Translations under genes and position numbers: made by a program
Part shown: positions 17,059 through 25,768 of the stretch, piece by piece
Numbering within the stretch: position 1 is the first letter of the stretch
Layout of the letters: every line of letters starts with the position of its first letter
Assembly: GCA_963618015.1 (NCBI GenBank)
Contig: CAVEQS010000005.1
Coordinates: 25,944 to 89,943 of the forward strand
Direction of reading: 5' to 3'
Source: Apopatocola sp963618015
Lineage (GTDB): Bacteria; Bacillota; Clostridia; Oscillospirales; Oscillospiraceae
Length of the DNA stretch: 64,000 nt
Notes under the pieces: model-generated
Told to the model about the DNA's origin: nothing
The model's database searches: none
What the model saw: only the letters and a program-made list of their open reading frames with translations

Positions 17059-18402
17059 GTGAAGCTGCCGCAGGACGCCGCCCGCGCGCTCGAAATGCTG
17101 GAGAGCGCCGGGTGGGAGAGCTATGCTGTTGGCGGGTGCGTGCGTGATTCGCTCCTCGGCATCGAGCCGCACGACTGGGATCTCTGCACCGCCGCGCCGC
17201 CGGAGGAGATGAAAAAGGTCTTTGCCGGGGAGCGCGTGCTCGAAACCGGACTCAAGCACGGCACGCTCACGCTGCTCGCGCCGTCCGGCCCTATGGAGAT
17301 CACGACGTTTCGCACGGAGAGCGGCTATTCCGACGGCCGCCACCCGGACAGCGTAGCCTTCGTGCGCGATATCCACGCCGATCTTGCACGGCGCGATTTT
17401 ACGGTGAACGCTATGGCGTACAGCCCTACGCGCGGCCTGCGGGACGATTTCGGCGGGCAGGAGGATCTGAAAAACGGCGTCCTCCGCTGCGTCGGCGACC
17501 CCGGCGAGCGCTTCCGGGAGGACGCGCTGCGATTGCTGCGCGCGCTGCGCTTCGCGGCGCGGTTTGGCCTCGCCATTGAGGAGAAAACCGCCGCGGCGCT
17601 GCGGGAAAACCGCGCGCTGCTGTGCCATGTTTCGCCGGAACGCATTTTTTCGGAGCTCAAGGGCATCCTCTGCGCGCGCGGCGCGGGAGAGATGCTGCTC
17701 ACGTTTCCGGAGGTGTTTTTTGTGTTCCTCCCGGAGCTCGCGCCGATGCAGGGCTTTGATACGCGCCGCCCGCAGAACCATTGCTGGGATGTGTGGGGCC
17801 ATACGGCGCACGCCGTGGACGCGATCGCGGCAGAGCCCGTCCTCCGGCTCGCGATGCTCTTTCACGACAGCGGCAAGCCGGAGACATTCCGGTTTGACGC
17901 ACAGGCTGGGTTTGGCCGCTTCCCCGGGCACCCCGGGGGGAGTGCGCGGATCGCGGATGCGGCGCTGCGGCGCCTTCGCTGCGACAATGCCACACGCGAG
18001 CGAGTGATCACGCTCGTGGAAAACCACGAGATGCGCACCGGCCACGGCAAAAAGGATCTGCGCCGCCTGCTTGCGAAGATCGGCGAGGAGAATATGCGCG
18101 ATCTGCTGCTTGTCCGGCGCGCGGACGCCGCGGCGCACGCGCCGGAGGCTGCCGCGCGGCTTACAGCGCTCGCCGACGAGGACGAGCGGCTGTTGAACGA
18201 AATCGTCGCCGAACACGGCTGCCTGCAGGTGAAAGACCTTGCCGTGAGCGGGAACGACCTTTTGGCGCTCGGCCTGAAGCCGGGCGCGGCGGTGGGGGAG
18301 ACGCTCTCGCGGCTGCTCGAGCGCGTGCTGGATGAGGAACTGCCGAACGAAAAGGAAGCGCTGCTCGCCGCGGCGCGAAAGGAGATACAGGAACATGAAT
18401 GA
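17059..18402 (+). CDS. cca: CCA tRNA nucleotidyltransferase with HD domain
   Basis: A class II CCA-adding enzyme of about 447 residues. The N-terminus has AVGGCVRDSLLG and the catalytic DWDLC, then RRDFTVNAMAY and the RLLRALRFAARFG helix. A C-terminal HD domain (LFHDSGKPE, NHEMRTGH) matches the bacterial HD-containing CCA enzymes. It adds or repairs the tRNA 3' CCA end in the cytosol. GTG 17059 has GGAGG at 7 bases; the ATG at 17053 is only 1 base from that RBS and would add two residues. The stop overlaps the following metallo-hydrolase by 8 bases. Confidence 0.92.
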   Translation: MKLPQDAARALEMLESAGWESYAVGGCVRDSLLGIEPHDWDLCTAAPPEEMKKVFAGERVLETGLKHGTLTLLAPSGPMEITTFRTESGYSDGRHPDSVAFVRDIHADLARRDFTVNAMAYSPTRGLRDDFGGQEDLKNGVLRCVGDPGERFREDALRLLRALRFAARFGLAIEEKTAAALRENRALLCHVSPERIFSELKGILCARGAGEMLLTFPEVFFVFLPELAPMQGFDTRRPQNHCWDVWGHTAHAVDAIAAEPVLRLAMLFHDSGKPETFRFDAQAGFGRFPGHPGGSARIADAALRRLRCDNATRERVITLVENHEMRTGHGKKDLRRLLAKIGEENMRDLLLVRRADAAAHAPEAAARLTALADEDERLLNEIVAEHGCLQVKDLAVSGNDLLALGLKPGAAVGETLSRLLERVLDEELPNEKEALLAAARKEIQEHE

Positions 18403-19021
18403 GGTAATGATCCAATGGCTCGGCCACTCGTGCTTCCGCATGGAGTATCGAGGTTTTGCTCTCGTGACCGACCCTTATGAGGACGGGTATGTCCCCGGGC
18501 TTGCGCCGCTTTGCGTGAGCGCGTCCGCCGTATACTGCTCGCACGGCCACGGCGACCATAACGCCGCGGCGTGCGTGAAGCAGACCCGGGAGAAAGCTCC
18601 GCCCGATCTCTCTGTGCAGGAATTTGCCATTCCGCACGACCACCACGGCGGGACGCGGCGCGGGATGAACACGATCCGGCAGTTCCGGTTCGGGACGCTG
18701 CGCGTTGTCCACATGGGCGACACCGGCTGTATGCCGGAGGAGAGCACCCTTGCCGCGCTGCATGGGTGCGACGCGCTGCTGCTGCCCATCGGCGGGTATT
18801 ATACCGTGGACGCGGAAGAGGCCTTTGCCATTGCGGAGCGGATCGCGCCGCGATGCATCGTGCCGATGCACTACCGGGGCGAGGGCTTCGGCTTTGACGA
18901 GATCGGCGCGCTTGACGCATTCATCGCGCTTTTCGCCGCAGGGGAAGTGCACTTCCTGGGCGGTGGAGCGTTCACGCTCACGGCGGAGGAGCCGAGAGGC
19001 GTTATTGTGCCGCGCCTGTAA
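18395..19021 (+). CDS. Metallo-beta-lactamase fold metal-dependent hydrolase
   Basis: A 208-residue protein with the fold signatures IQWLGHSCF, HGHGDHNA (HxHxDH), HMGDTG and PMHY, matching the UlaG/YtkL-like Zn-hydrolase group. The substrate is unknown; close relatives include L-ascorbate-6-P lactonase-like and generic L-hydrolases. The start at 18395 follows GGAGAT and overlaps cca by 8 bases, so the two genes are cotranscribed. It is cytosolic with no signal peptide. Confidence 0.85.
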   Translation: MNEVMIQWLGHSCFRMEYRGFALVTDPYEDGYVPGLAPLCVSASAVYCSHGHGDHNAAACVKQTREKAPPDLSVQEFAIPHDHHGGTRRGMNTIRQFRFGTLRVVHMGDTGCMPEESTLAALHGCDALLLPIGGYYTVDAEEAFAIAERIAPRCIVPMHYRGEGFGFDEIGALDAFIALFAAGEVHFLGGGAFTLTAEEPRGVIVPRL

Positions 19022-19048
19022 GGACTCCCGCCCGGAGGGAGGATTTTG

Positions 19049-19369
19049 TTGTTTCCCTTCGACGTGATCGTAACGGTCGTCGATCCCAGCGCCACACCGA
19101 CGACGGAGCCGACACCGACGCCGGAACCGGAAAAGACGGAGAAGAAGGGCGGGAGTGCGCTCGTGATCGTACTCCTTGTTATCATCGCAGTGCTTGTGAC
19201 CGGCGGCATTATTGCCGCTGTGCTGCTCCGCAAAAGGATGAAAGCGGCAAAGGCCGCGCCGCGGTTCCGCTGCGACAAATGCGGTTGGGAGCCGGAGGAC
19301 GGAAAGCGCCTGCCGAAACACTGCCCGAACTGCGGCGACGAGTTCGCGTTTGACGATGTTGTCCGATAA
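19049..19369 (+). CDS. Single-span membrane protein with C-terminal zinc ribbon
   Basis: About 106 residues. A Pro/Thr-rich segment (TPTTEPTPTPEPEK) near residues 15-30 precedes a strong transmembrane helix (LVIVLLVIIAVLVTGGIIAA, about 38-60). A rubredoxin-like zinc ribbon with CDKCGW and CPNCGD forms the C-terminus. A TTG start at 19049 is supported by GGGAGG 6 bases upstream. The function is unknown. It lies 27 bases after the metallo-hydrolase and before a terminator, so it is the last gene of that operon. Confidence 0.65.
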   Translation: MFPFDVIVTVVDPSATPTTEPTPTPEPEKTEKKGGSALVIVLLVIIAVLVTGGIIAAVLLRKRMKAAKAAPRFRCDKCGWEPEDGKRLPKHCPNCGDEFAFDDVVR

Positions 19370-19378
19370 ACTAGAAAA

Positions 19379-19409
19379 CCGCCCCTGCCGGAGAGCTTGG
19401 CAGGGGCGG
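19379..19409. terminator. Bidirectional terminator between convergent operons
   Basis: An 11-bp GC-rich hairpin (19379-19389 and 19399-19409) with AAAA on one side and TTTCT on the other, between the zinc-ribbon gene and the minus-strand LysO-like gene. Confidence 0.8.
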
Positions 19410-19425
19410 CTTTCTATGGCGGCGC

Positions 19426-20415
19426 TCAGAGCTGCATGATGAGCGGCACGCCGATGGATGTGACGATATTCATGGTAAAGCCGATCAGGAAGGCATATAC
19501 CGCCGTGTCCTGACGGCAGGAGCTTTCGATCACGGGCATGCAGATGTCCATGGAGGAAATGCCCGGCATGGACGCAGCTTCCAGATACCCGATGCGCCGG
19601 GCAGCGACGGGGATGAGCACGATGGACGCCGTTTCGCGGATCATATTATGCAGGAACGAAACGGCGCTCGCCGCAGCGTACTGCGGCCCGGCATTCGCGA
19701 TCACCGCGGGGGCATAGGTATACCAGCCGAAGCCCGCGCTGATGGCAAGCGCTTCGCGCAGAGAGAAGCCGAGAAGACGCCCGGCAAGCGCGCCCGCCGC
19801 GAGCGTGCCGAGAACGGCGGCGAGCGGGAAAGTGAACGCGCGCAGGCCGACCGCGCGCAGATATTCGGCGACGCGGCCGGAGAGACCGAGATCGAAGCCG
19901 ACGAGCGCGATCAGGCCGCAGAGCAGAACGTCCGTCGCCGTGCTGCCGAAGCGATCGAACGAGGCAAGGAAAGCGGCGGGCAGACGCTGAAACACTAACG
20001 CGCCGAGCAGTATGCCGAAAATGACAAAACCGAGAATGATGAGCGTGTCTTTCAGCCCCGAGGCCGAGACGGCCTTGGGCGCGGCCGCGTGCTCTTCCGG
20101 CACCGCGGCCGCCGTGCTCCGGCGCAGATTGCCGAAGCGATCCATGCCGATGAGCTTTCGCGCCGCCGTAATGGCGGCCATGCTGCCGCCGACGCACGCC
20201 GCGGAGAGAACAAGAGACTGCAAACCGATATTCCGGAGTTGCCCGACGATCTCACGGTTCACGCCCATGCGCAGACCCATGAGAAGAACGATGGCGTATA
20301 CGATGCCCATCGTGATATACGGCAGAAAGGAGAGCTTCTCCCGGTGCTGCCGGAGTCTGGAAGCGGTGAGATAAGCGGCAAATAGAATTGCCCAATAAAG
20401 TGCCAGCATTGCCAT
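19426..20415 (-). CDS. lysO: LysO-family (DUF340) membrane exporter
   Basis: A 329-residue integral membrane protein with about 8-9 hydrophobic segments. Hallmarks are LLMGLRMGVNREIVGQL, GFDLGLSG and ISAGFGWYTYAPAVI, matching the LysO/YbjE family known for lysine (and toxic lysine analogue) export in E. coli. The start at 20415 follows AGGAGG; upstream frame extensions are non-hydrophobic and out of character. It lies 47 bases downstream of xdhC on the same strand, so both are probably cotranscribed. Substrate is inferred; a KamA-family enzyme is nearby. Confidence 0.8.
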   Translation of the reverse strand: MAMLALYWAILFAAYLTASRLRQHREKLSFLPYITMGIVYAIVLLMGLRMGVNREIVGQLRNIGLQSLVLSAACVGGSMAAITAARKLIGMDRFGNLRRSTAAAVPEEHAAAPKAVSASGLKDTLIILGFVIFGILLGALVFQRLPAAFLASFDRFGSTATDVLLCGLIALVGFDLGLSGRVAEYLRAVGLRAFTFPLAAVLGTLAAGALAGRLLGFSLREALAISAGFGWYTYAPAVIANAGPQYAAASAVSFLHNMIRETASIVLIPVAARRIGYLEAASMPGISSMDICMPVIESSCRQDTAVYAFLIGFTMNIVTSIGVPLIMQL

Positions 20416-20462
20416 GTTGGCAAAGCCTCCTTTCGTGCGGCTTTTGGAGGAAAATTCCCGAG

Positions 20463-21248
20463 TCAGGAAAAGTTTTGTATCTTCCCGTGCTGCACGGCGA
20501 TGATCTCGGCCATGATGGCAACGGCGATCTCCGCCGGGGTTTCCCCGCCGAGCGGGAGACCGATGGGCGTATGGATCTCGGCGAGCCGGGCGTCGGAATA
20601 GCCAAACTGGCGCATCTGCGAGAAGATCGCTCCAATTTTGGCGCGGCTCCCGACCATGCCGGCGTAGCTCCATTCCTTGTCGAGCACCGCATGAAGAGAG
20701 GCGCAGTCGGTAGCATGGCTGTAGGAGCAGAGAACGTAATAGGCGGTGGAGTCGATATCCAGCGCCCGAAGCCCTGACTCAAAATCCGGCACCTGTTCGA
20801 AACGGTCTGCCATGGCGACGGATTCGGCGATGATCTCCGCATCGCGGGTGTCCACCAGCAGCACATCAAAGCCTACTTCCTTGGCGATGCGGATAAGGCT
20901 GCGCCCCACGTGGCCGCCGCCGCACACCACCAGCAGCGGCGCGGCGCGGAAGACCTCGATGAACACGGTGATGCCGCCGGTGCAGACGGCGCCGCTCTCT
21001 GCGGCGGGGGCTTTGATCTCGTAGCGCTTCAGGGCATTTTGCCCGCTGGCGATGCATGCCACGGCGTCGCGCTTTGCCATCTGCTCGTGGAAGCCGCCGC
21101 CTACGGTGCCCTTGGAGAGCCCGTTTTCATATACCAGCATCTTGCCGTTCGTGCGCGGCGTGGAGCCAAAGGAATCCACGATGGTGACGATGGCGTAATT
21201 TTTCCGTTCCTTTCGGGCCTGCAGCTGTTCCAGCAAAAGATCCTGCAT
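20463..21248 (-). CDS. xdhC: XdhC/CoxI family molybdoenzyme maturation protein
   Basis: A 261-residue protein with the XdhC N-terminal pattern TIVDSFGSTPRTNGKMLVYENG and the Rossmann motif LLVVCGGGHVGRSLIRIAKE near residue 105. GMVGSRAKIGAIF and IHTPIGLPLGGETPAEIAVAIMAEI follow. XdhC binds molybdenum cofactor and supports its sulfuration and insertion into xanthine-dehydrogenase-type enzymes. The only such enzyme in the window is NdhFSLM 9 kb away, so it probably serves that. The start at 21248 follows GAGGT. A strong promoter lies at 21283-21311. Confidence 0.9.
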   Translation of the reverse strand: MQDLLLEQLQARKERKNYAIVTIVDSFGSTPRTNGKMLVYENGLSKGTVGGGFHEQMAKRDAVACIASGQNALKRYEIKAPAAESGAVCTGGITVFIEVFRAAPLLVVCGGGHVGRSLIRIAKEVGFDVLLVDTRDAEIIAESVAMADRFEQVPDFESGLRALDIDSTAYYVLCSYSHATDCASLHAVLDKEWSYAGMVGSRAKIGAIFSQMRQFGYSDARLAEIHTPIGLPLGGETPAEIAVAIMAEIIAVQHGKIQNFS

Positions 21249-21282
21249 GACGATACCTCGGCTTTTAAACAAGAATTTTTTT

Positions 21283-21311
21283 ATTCTACTTGACGGGAGA
21301 GGAGAAGTCAA
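21283..21311 (-). promoter_or_regulatory. Promoter of the xdhC-lysO operon
   Basis: Minus-strand TTGACT (21306-21311), a 17-base spacer and TAGAAT (21283-21288). A TTGAC/GTCAA inverted repeat spans the spacer (21290-21310), a possible operator. Confidence 0.65.
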
Positions 21312-21347
21312 TTCTTCGGCGTTTTATTGGAAGGACAGCAGGGAAAA

Positions 21348-21375
21348 GCCCGCCGGGGGACATCCTCCGGCGGGC
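21348..21375 (-). terminator. Terminator of the kamA-family gene
   Basis: A 9-bp hairpin (21348-21356 and 21367-21375) followed by TTTT in the minus direction, just after the radical SAM gene. Confidence 0.75.
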
Positions 21376-21391
21376 CTGGTTATGCGATATC

Positions 21392-22471
21392 TCAATCGAT
21401 CGTCAGCTCGTCCGGCAGCCAGCAGCCGTCGGGGAGCGTTTTATGGCGGAATACCTGCCCGCAGCGGGCGGGGTCCTTTGCCTCGTGGAACCGGAAAAGC
21501 AGCTCGCCCTCGCCGGTTTTTGTGAGGATTTCCAGCTTGCCCGCCGGGTGGGACAGGCAGTACTTGACGGCCTTGTCCATGCCGCTGATGAGCCGCTTGG
21601 CGTTCTCAACAATTTCGATGCCCTGCTCCATCGGCACCTGGAACATGTTTTTCACGCCCGTCACGGGACGGCATTGGAAAATGTAGTACGGCAGGCACCC
21701 AATGGCGGTGAGTGAGGCGAGCAATTCGCCGAGCACCGCCGGATCATCGTTTACGCCGCGCAGCAGCACGGTCTGGTTGCGCACGATGCACCCGGCGCGG
21801 CGCAGCGCGGCGACCGCGGCGGCCGCTTCCGGGGTGATCTCCCGCGGGTGGTTGAACTGCGTTACAACGAAGATCGTTTTCCTTGCCGTATAGCGCGCGA
21901 GCGTTTCGCAGAGCGCTTCGTCGATCCGCTCCGGCCAGGTGACGGGCGTGCGCGTGCCGAAGCGGACGTAGTTCAGATGACCGATGGGCGTGAGCGCGTC
22001 AAGATAGCGCGCGATCGTCTCGTTGCTGTTGAGGAACGAATCGCCGCCGGAGAGGAGCACGTTCGTGATCTCCCCGTGCTCGCGGATGTATCCGGTCACG
22101 CGCTCAAAGTTCGCCGCGATCTCCTCGTCCGTCAGGCCGACGAGGCGCTTTCGGAAGCAATGGCGGCAGTACATGGCGCACCGGTTCGTTGTGAGCACCA
22201 TGGCGGTTTGCAGGTATTTTTGCTGGAGGCCGGGGACGCGCGTGTTGGACTGCTCGCCGCTCGTATCAAACGAGCCGCCCTCCTCCTCTTCGATCGGCGC
22301 GGGCACCGCCATTTTCCGGATCGGATCGTCCGGGTCGTTCGGGTCGATCAGCCCCAGATAATAGGGCGTGATGCACATGGGGTAGCGGTCCGCCACCGCC
22401 TGTACGGCGGCAAGCTCTTCGGCTGTCATGGGCAGCTTTTCCGCAAGCTGCGCGGCTGTCGTGATCCACAT
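21392..22471 (-). CDS. KamA-family radical SAM aminomutase (lysine/glutamate 2,3-aminomutase-like)
   Basis: A 359-residue radical SAM protein. The [4Fe-4S] motif is CAMYCRHCF (CxxxCxxC), preceded by VLTTNRC. LLSGGDSFLNSNETI and YVRFGTRTPVTWPERI follow, with a C-terminal PLP-region pattern (NQTVLLRGVNDD, YYIFQCRPVTG). The family interconverts alpha- and beta-amino acids with SAM and PLP. It is shorter than clostridial KamA (about 416), leaving lysine versus glutamate specificity open. An EpmB-type role is another alternative. The start at 22471 follows AAAGGAG. Its promoter is overlapped by a 14-bp palindrome. Confidence 0.82.
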   Translation of the reverse strand: MWITTAAQLAEKLPMTAEELAAVQAVADRYPMCITPYYLGLIDPNDPDDPIRKMAVPAPIEEEEGGSFDTSGEQSNTRVPGLQQKYLQTAMVLTTNRCAMYCRHCFRKRLVGLTDEEIAANFERVTGYIREHGEITNVLLSGGDSFLNSNETIARYLDALTPIGHLNYVRFGTRTPVTWPERIDEALCETLARYTARKTIFVVTQFNHPREITPEAAAAVAALRRAGCIVRNQTVLLRGVNDDPAVLGELLASLTAIGCLPYYIFQCRPVTGVKNMFQVPMEQGIEIVENAKRLISGMDKAVKYCLSHPAGKLEILTKTGEGELLFRFHEAKDPARCGQVFRHKTLPDGCWLPDELTID

Positions 22472-22500
22472 TGTCGTCGTTCTCCTTTTCAACATTGATT

Positions 22501-22539
22501 ACAATTTAAATTGTATCGGATGCCGTTCTGCCGCGTCAA
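22501..22539 (-). promoter_or_regulatory. Promoter and palindromic operator of the kamA-family gene
   Basis: Minus-strand TTGACG (22534-22539), an 18-base spacer and TACAAT (22510-22515). The perfect palindrome ACAATTTAAATTGT (22501-22514) overlaps the -10 box, suggesting repressor control. Confidence 0.6.
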
Positions 22540-22620
22540 GATGACAAATGTGAGGAAACGTTTCAAATAGGCGCAAATTTAACGGTTTCTTTGCGGAAAA
22601 TATGCAAAAAATGCAAAAAG

Positions 22621-22742
22621 CAGACCGGAGCGAGCCGGAAGGGGGATCCCGGTTCGCTCCGATCTGACATAAGACGGGAGGGAGAAAAGCAGCAACGAAT
22701 TATATTCTCTAACAAGAATTATTCTTTGCAGAAAATAATATA
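22621..22742 (-). ncRNA. Putative small RNA or leader ending in a strong hairpin
   Basis: Minus-strand TTGCAT (22760-22765), a 17-base spacer and TATATT (22737-22742) form a promoter. About 70 bases downstream is an 18-bp hairpin (22621-22638 and 22649-22666, one mismatch and one G-U pair), then CTTTTTGCATTTTTTGC. No ORF lies between. It could be an independent RNA of about 120 nt or an attenuated leader of the kamA-family gene. Confidence 0.4.
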
Positions 22743-22894
22743 ACACACATGCCCCCAAAATGCAAGCCCTTTTTAAAAAAGAATGAAACGGTGCGGATGC
22801 ATTTGAAAATTGCGGGAAATGATGCACGAATCCGTCAATATGCGCCGCGCAAATCGGTGAAATGGGCGAAAAACGCAATTTCCCGAGTTCTTGC

Positions 22895-22923
22895 TTGCAA
22901 AAATAGTGCTGCGCCGGTATAAT
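22895..22923 (+). promoter_or_regulatory. Promoter of the methyltransferase gene
   Basis: TTGCAA (22895-22900), a 17-base spacer and TATAAT (22918-22923), about 77 bases before the start codon. Confidence 0.7.
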
Positions 22924-23000
22924 GAAATGTACCGGCTCTTTCGGGAGACCGGCCAATCGACTCTATCTATAAATCATGGAAGTAACAGGAGGAACCCCTC

Positions 23001-23705
23001 ATGGATAAACTGCGGCAGGAGCTTTCTTCGCTCCACGTGGAAAAGGCGCTGGACGTCGCCACGCGCGACGGCGCGTTCGCCAAGGAGATGTACGCCGGCT
23101 TCGGCAGCTGCCGGGAGATCACCGCGCTCGACCGCTCCGACAAGATGTTCGAAAAGGGAAGAGAGAAGTGCGCCGGGATGCCGGTGAGCTTTGTTCTCGG
23201 CGATGCGTGCCATATGGATTTCGAGGACAACACCTTTGACGTTGTCGCCATCGGCAACTCCCTGCACCACATCCCCGATCTTGCGGCACTGCTTTCGGAG
23301 ATGAAGCGCGTTGTAAAGCCCGGCGGGCTTATCATCCTCAGCGAGATGTACAACGACGGCCAGCCCAAGGCGAGCCTCACGCACTGGATCCTCCACGACA
23401 TCGACTGCACGATGCACACCATCGACGGCATTTACCACCACCCGACGTACTCGAAGAGCGAGATCCTCTGGCTCGCGCGCAACGCGGGGCTCACGGTGGA
23501 AAAGACGCTGTGCGATCTCATCGACGATCCCAAGGTCGTTGCCAAGCTGCGCGAGCGCATTGCCGCCGTGCCGGAAAATCTCAAGAAGTACGAGAGCAAC
23601 CCGGCGCACGCCTTCCTTGCGGCCGAGGCCGCGTGGCTCAACGAGGAATACGCGGCGAACGGCGTCACCTCCGCCGAGCAGCTCGTTGTATTCTGCCGCA
23701 AGTAA
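23001..23705 (+). CDS. Class I SAM-dependent methyltransferase
   Basis: A 234-residue protein with a Rossmann methyltransferase fold: KALDVATRDGAFAKEM (motif I), ITALDRSD (II), VLGDACHMDFEDNTFDVVAIGNSLHHI (III) and RVVKPGGLIILSEM (IV). The closest family flavour is Methyltransf_11/UbiE-like. The acceptor is unknown; no signal peptide. The RBS is GGAGGAA. It lies 37 bases before gdhA, so cotranscription is possible. Confidence 0.85.
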   Translation: MDKLRQELSSLHVEKALDVATRDGAFAKEMYAGFGSCREITALDRSDKMFEKGREKCAGMPVSFVLGDACHMDFEDNTFDVVAIGNSLHHIPDLAALLSEMKRVVKPGGLIILSEMYNDGQPKASLTHWILHDIDCTMHTIDGIYHHPTYSKSEILWLARNAGLTVEKTLCDLIDDPKVVAKLRERIAAVPENLKKYESNPAHAFLAAEAAWLNEEYAANGVTSAEQLVVFCRK

Positions 23706-23742
23706 TTTTTAATAAAAGAAACCGAAAGGAAGAACATAATTT

Positions 23743-25092
23743 ATGCTGAAAAACGCTTACCTACAGCGGGTATACGATCAGGTGCTTGCCCGCGATCCCA
23801 ACGCACCCGAGTTCCACCAGTGCATCCGGGAGTTCCTCGAGAGCCTGGAAGGCATCGTGGATAAGCATCCCGAGTGGGAGAAAAATGCCATTCTTGAGCG
23901 CTTTGTTGAGCCCGACCGGATCATCACGTTCCGCGTCACGTGGGTAGACGACGCCGGAAAGGTGCAGGTCAACCGCGGCTACCGCGTGCAGTACAACTCC
24001 GCCATCGGCCCCTACAAGGGCGGACTGCGCTTCCATCCGTCGGTCAACCTCTCGGTCATGAAGTTCCTCGGCTTTGAGATGAATCTGAAAAACGGCCTCA
24101 CGACGCTGCCCATCGGCGGCGGCAAGGGCGGCTCGGACTTCGACCCCCACGGCAAGAGCGAGGGCGAGATCATGCGCTTCTGCCAGGCGTTCATCACCGA
24201 GCTCTACCGCCACATCGGCCAGTTTACCGACGGCCCCGCCGGTGATATCGGCGTCGGCAGCCGCGAGATCGGCTACATGTTCGGCCAGATGAAGCGCATT
24301 ACCAACCAGTTCGACGCTGCGACGCTCACCGGCAAGCACCTCTCCTACGGCGGCTCGCTCGTGCGCACCGAGGCGACCGGCTACGGCATTTGCTACTTCA
24401 CCGATGAAGTGCTCCACCACCAGCTCAACACCTCCTTCGAGGGCAAGACCGTTATCGTCTCCGGCAGCGGCAACGTGGCGACCTACGCCGCGGAAAAGGC
24501 CATGCAGCTCGGCGGCAAGGTTGTGTGCATGTCCGACTCCAACGGCTATGTCCACGATCCCGACGGCATCAAGCTCGACGTCATCAAAGACATCAAGCAG
24601 AACCGCCGCGCGCGCATCAAGGTTTACGCCGACGAGGTGCCGGGCGCTACCTATCACGAAGGCTGCCGCAACATCTGGGATGTGCCGTGCGATGTGGCGC
24701 TCCCGTGCGCGACGCAGAACGAGGTGGACGTGGCCGAGGCGAAGAAGATCATCGACGGCGGCGCCATGATCCTCACCGAGGGCGCAAACATGCCCTGCAC
24801 GCTCGAAGCAGTCGCCATGCTGCAGGCGGCGGGCATCCCCGTCAGCCCGGCCAAGGCGGCGAACGCCGGCGGCGTTTCGACCTCCGCGCTCGAAATGACC
24901 CAGAACAGCATGCGCCTGAGCTGGACGTTCGAGGAAGTGGACGAGCGCCTGCACAACATCATGCGCGGCATCTATAAGGCCGCGTACGACGCCTCCGTCG
25001 AGGCCGGTCAGCCCGGAAACCTCGTTGTCGGCGCGAATATCGCGAGCTTCCTCAAGATCGCGGATGCGATGCTGCATCAGGGTATTGTGTAA
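23743..25092 (+). CDS. gdhA: Glutamate dehydrogenase, NADP-type hexameric
   Basis: A 449-residue GDH, the normal length of the hexameric S50-I family. Key motifs are GPYKGGLRFHPSVNLSVMKFLGFEM, PIGGGKGGSDFDPHGKS (substrate lysines) and the Rossmann segment VIVSGSGNVATYAAEKAM. It interconverts 2-oxoglutarate plus ammonia and glutamate. In this context it could assimilate the ammonia released by enamidase in nicotinate fermentation (inference). A clean terminator follows at 25111. Confidence 0.96.
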   Translation: MLKNAYLQRVYDQVLARDPNAPEFHQCIREFLESLEGIVDKHPEWEKNAILERFVEPDRIITFRVTWVDDAGKVQVNRGYRVQYNSAIGPYKGGLRFHPSVNLSVMKFLGFEMNLKNGLTTLPIGGGKGGSDFDPHGKSEGEIMRFCQAFITELYRHIGQFTDGPAGDIGVGSREIGYMFGQMKRITNQFDAATLTGKHLSYGGSLVRTEATGYGICYFTDEVLHHQLNTSFEGKTVIVSGSGNVATYAAEKAMQLGGKVVCMSDSNGYVHDPDGIKLDVIKDIKQNRRARIKVYADEVPGATYHEGCRNIWDVPCDVALPCATQNEVDVAEAKKIIDGGAMILTEGANMPCTLEAVAMLQAAGIPVSPAKAANAGGVSTSALEMTQNSMRLSWTFEEVDERLHNIMRGIYKAAYDASVEAGQPGNLVVGANIASFLKIADAMLHQGIV

Positions 25093-25110
25093 TATCCGAT
25101 AAAATTCAAG

Positions 25111-25138
25111 CCGCCGGTACGACATGTCGTACCGGCGG
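25111..25138 (+). terminator. Terminator of gdhA
   Basis: A perfect 28-base palindrome (14 bp each side) followed by TTTTGTTA, 18 bases after the gdhA stop. Confidence 0.85.
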
Positions 25139-25171
25139 TTTTGTTACGCTCTGACGTTCTATTTAAGAAAA

Positions 25172-25768
25172 CTATGCTTTTTTCAGCCGCTGAAGTTCCT
25201 CTTTTGTGTCGGTATCGAAGAGCTCTTCTTCCGGTAGCGGAACGGTGAAAAGCGCCTCCGGGTGGGCGCGGATGACGCGCTTTCCGCCGCGGTCTCCCTC
25301 GAGCGCGGAAAGCTCCGGGAAAAACGCGGCAGGGAAGAGGCAGGGGTTGCCGAGCCGCCCGTCCGGCGCTTCCGGCGCGATGATCTTTTCGGGGTGCGCC
25401 GCGCCGGCTTCAAGGATGCGGCGCACGCTCTCCTTTTGGAGCAGCGGCTGGTCACCGACGAGAAAAAGTGCGGCGCTGCAAGGCTTTGCGGCTGCAAGCC
25501 CCAGCCGGATGGAGAGGGAAACGCCCTGCTCCGGCGCATCGTTCCGCACGGCGAGAAAGCCGCGGCGCTCGCTCTCGGCGAGGATATCCTCGCAGCCGGA
25601 CACGACCGCGACGCGCGCGAAAAGCTCCGTTGGCAGAGCGTTCATCGCGCGCTCAAAAAGCCGCTTGCCGTCAAATTCCGCGAGAAGCTTTCCGCCGCCG
25701 AAGCGCGAGCCCGCTCCCGCGGCCAGAAGCACGCACGAGACCGTGCGTTTATCCATGACAGTATCCAT
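25172..25768 (-). CDS. mocA: MocA-like molybdenum cofactor nucleotidyltransferase
   Basis: A 198-residue protein of the MobA-like NTP-transferase family. The N-terminal LLAAGAGSRFGGGKLL binds nucleotide; FLVGDQPLL is the metal site. MocA adds CMP to molybdopterin-Mo to form the cytosine dinucleotide cofactor used by xanthine-dehydrogenase-family enzymes. NdhFSLM downstream is such an enzyme, and XdhC is upstream, so a role in its cofactor maturation is likely. The start at 25768 (MDTVMDKRTV) follows GAGGGAGAAA. It is divergent from the nicotinate cluster. Confidence 0.82.
   Translation of the reverse strand: MDTVMDKRTVSCVLLAAGAGSRFGGGKLLAEFDGKRLFERAMNALPTELFARVAVVSGCEDILAESERRGFLAVRNDAPEQGVSLSIRLGLAAAKPCSAALFLVGDQPLLQKESVRRILEAGAAHPEKIIAPEAPDGRLGNPCLFPAAFFPELSALEGDRGGKRVIRAHPEALFTVPLPEEELFDTDTKEELQRLKKA

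Noticed and set aside
14277..17147. Very long plus-strand open frame antisense to sigG and the M15 peptidase
   Set aside because: It is a GC-rich shadow frame: Arg/Gly/Val-rich, no recognisable domains, and the opposite strand holds well-conserved genes.
22472..22740. Lysine riboswitch upstream of the kamA-family gene
   Set aside because: The leader lacks the multi-helix lysine-box pattern, and a promoter close to the gene leaves almost no leader.
22579..22956. Minus-strand 125-codon open frame between the kamA-family and methyltransferase genes
   Set aside because: No RBS, no family resemblance, and it overlaps promoter and hairpin signals.
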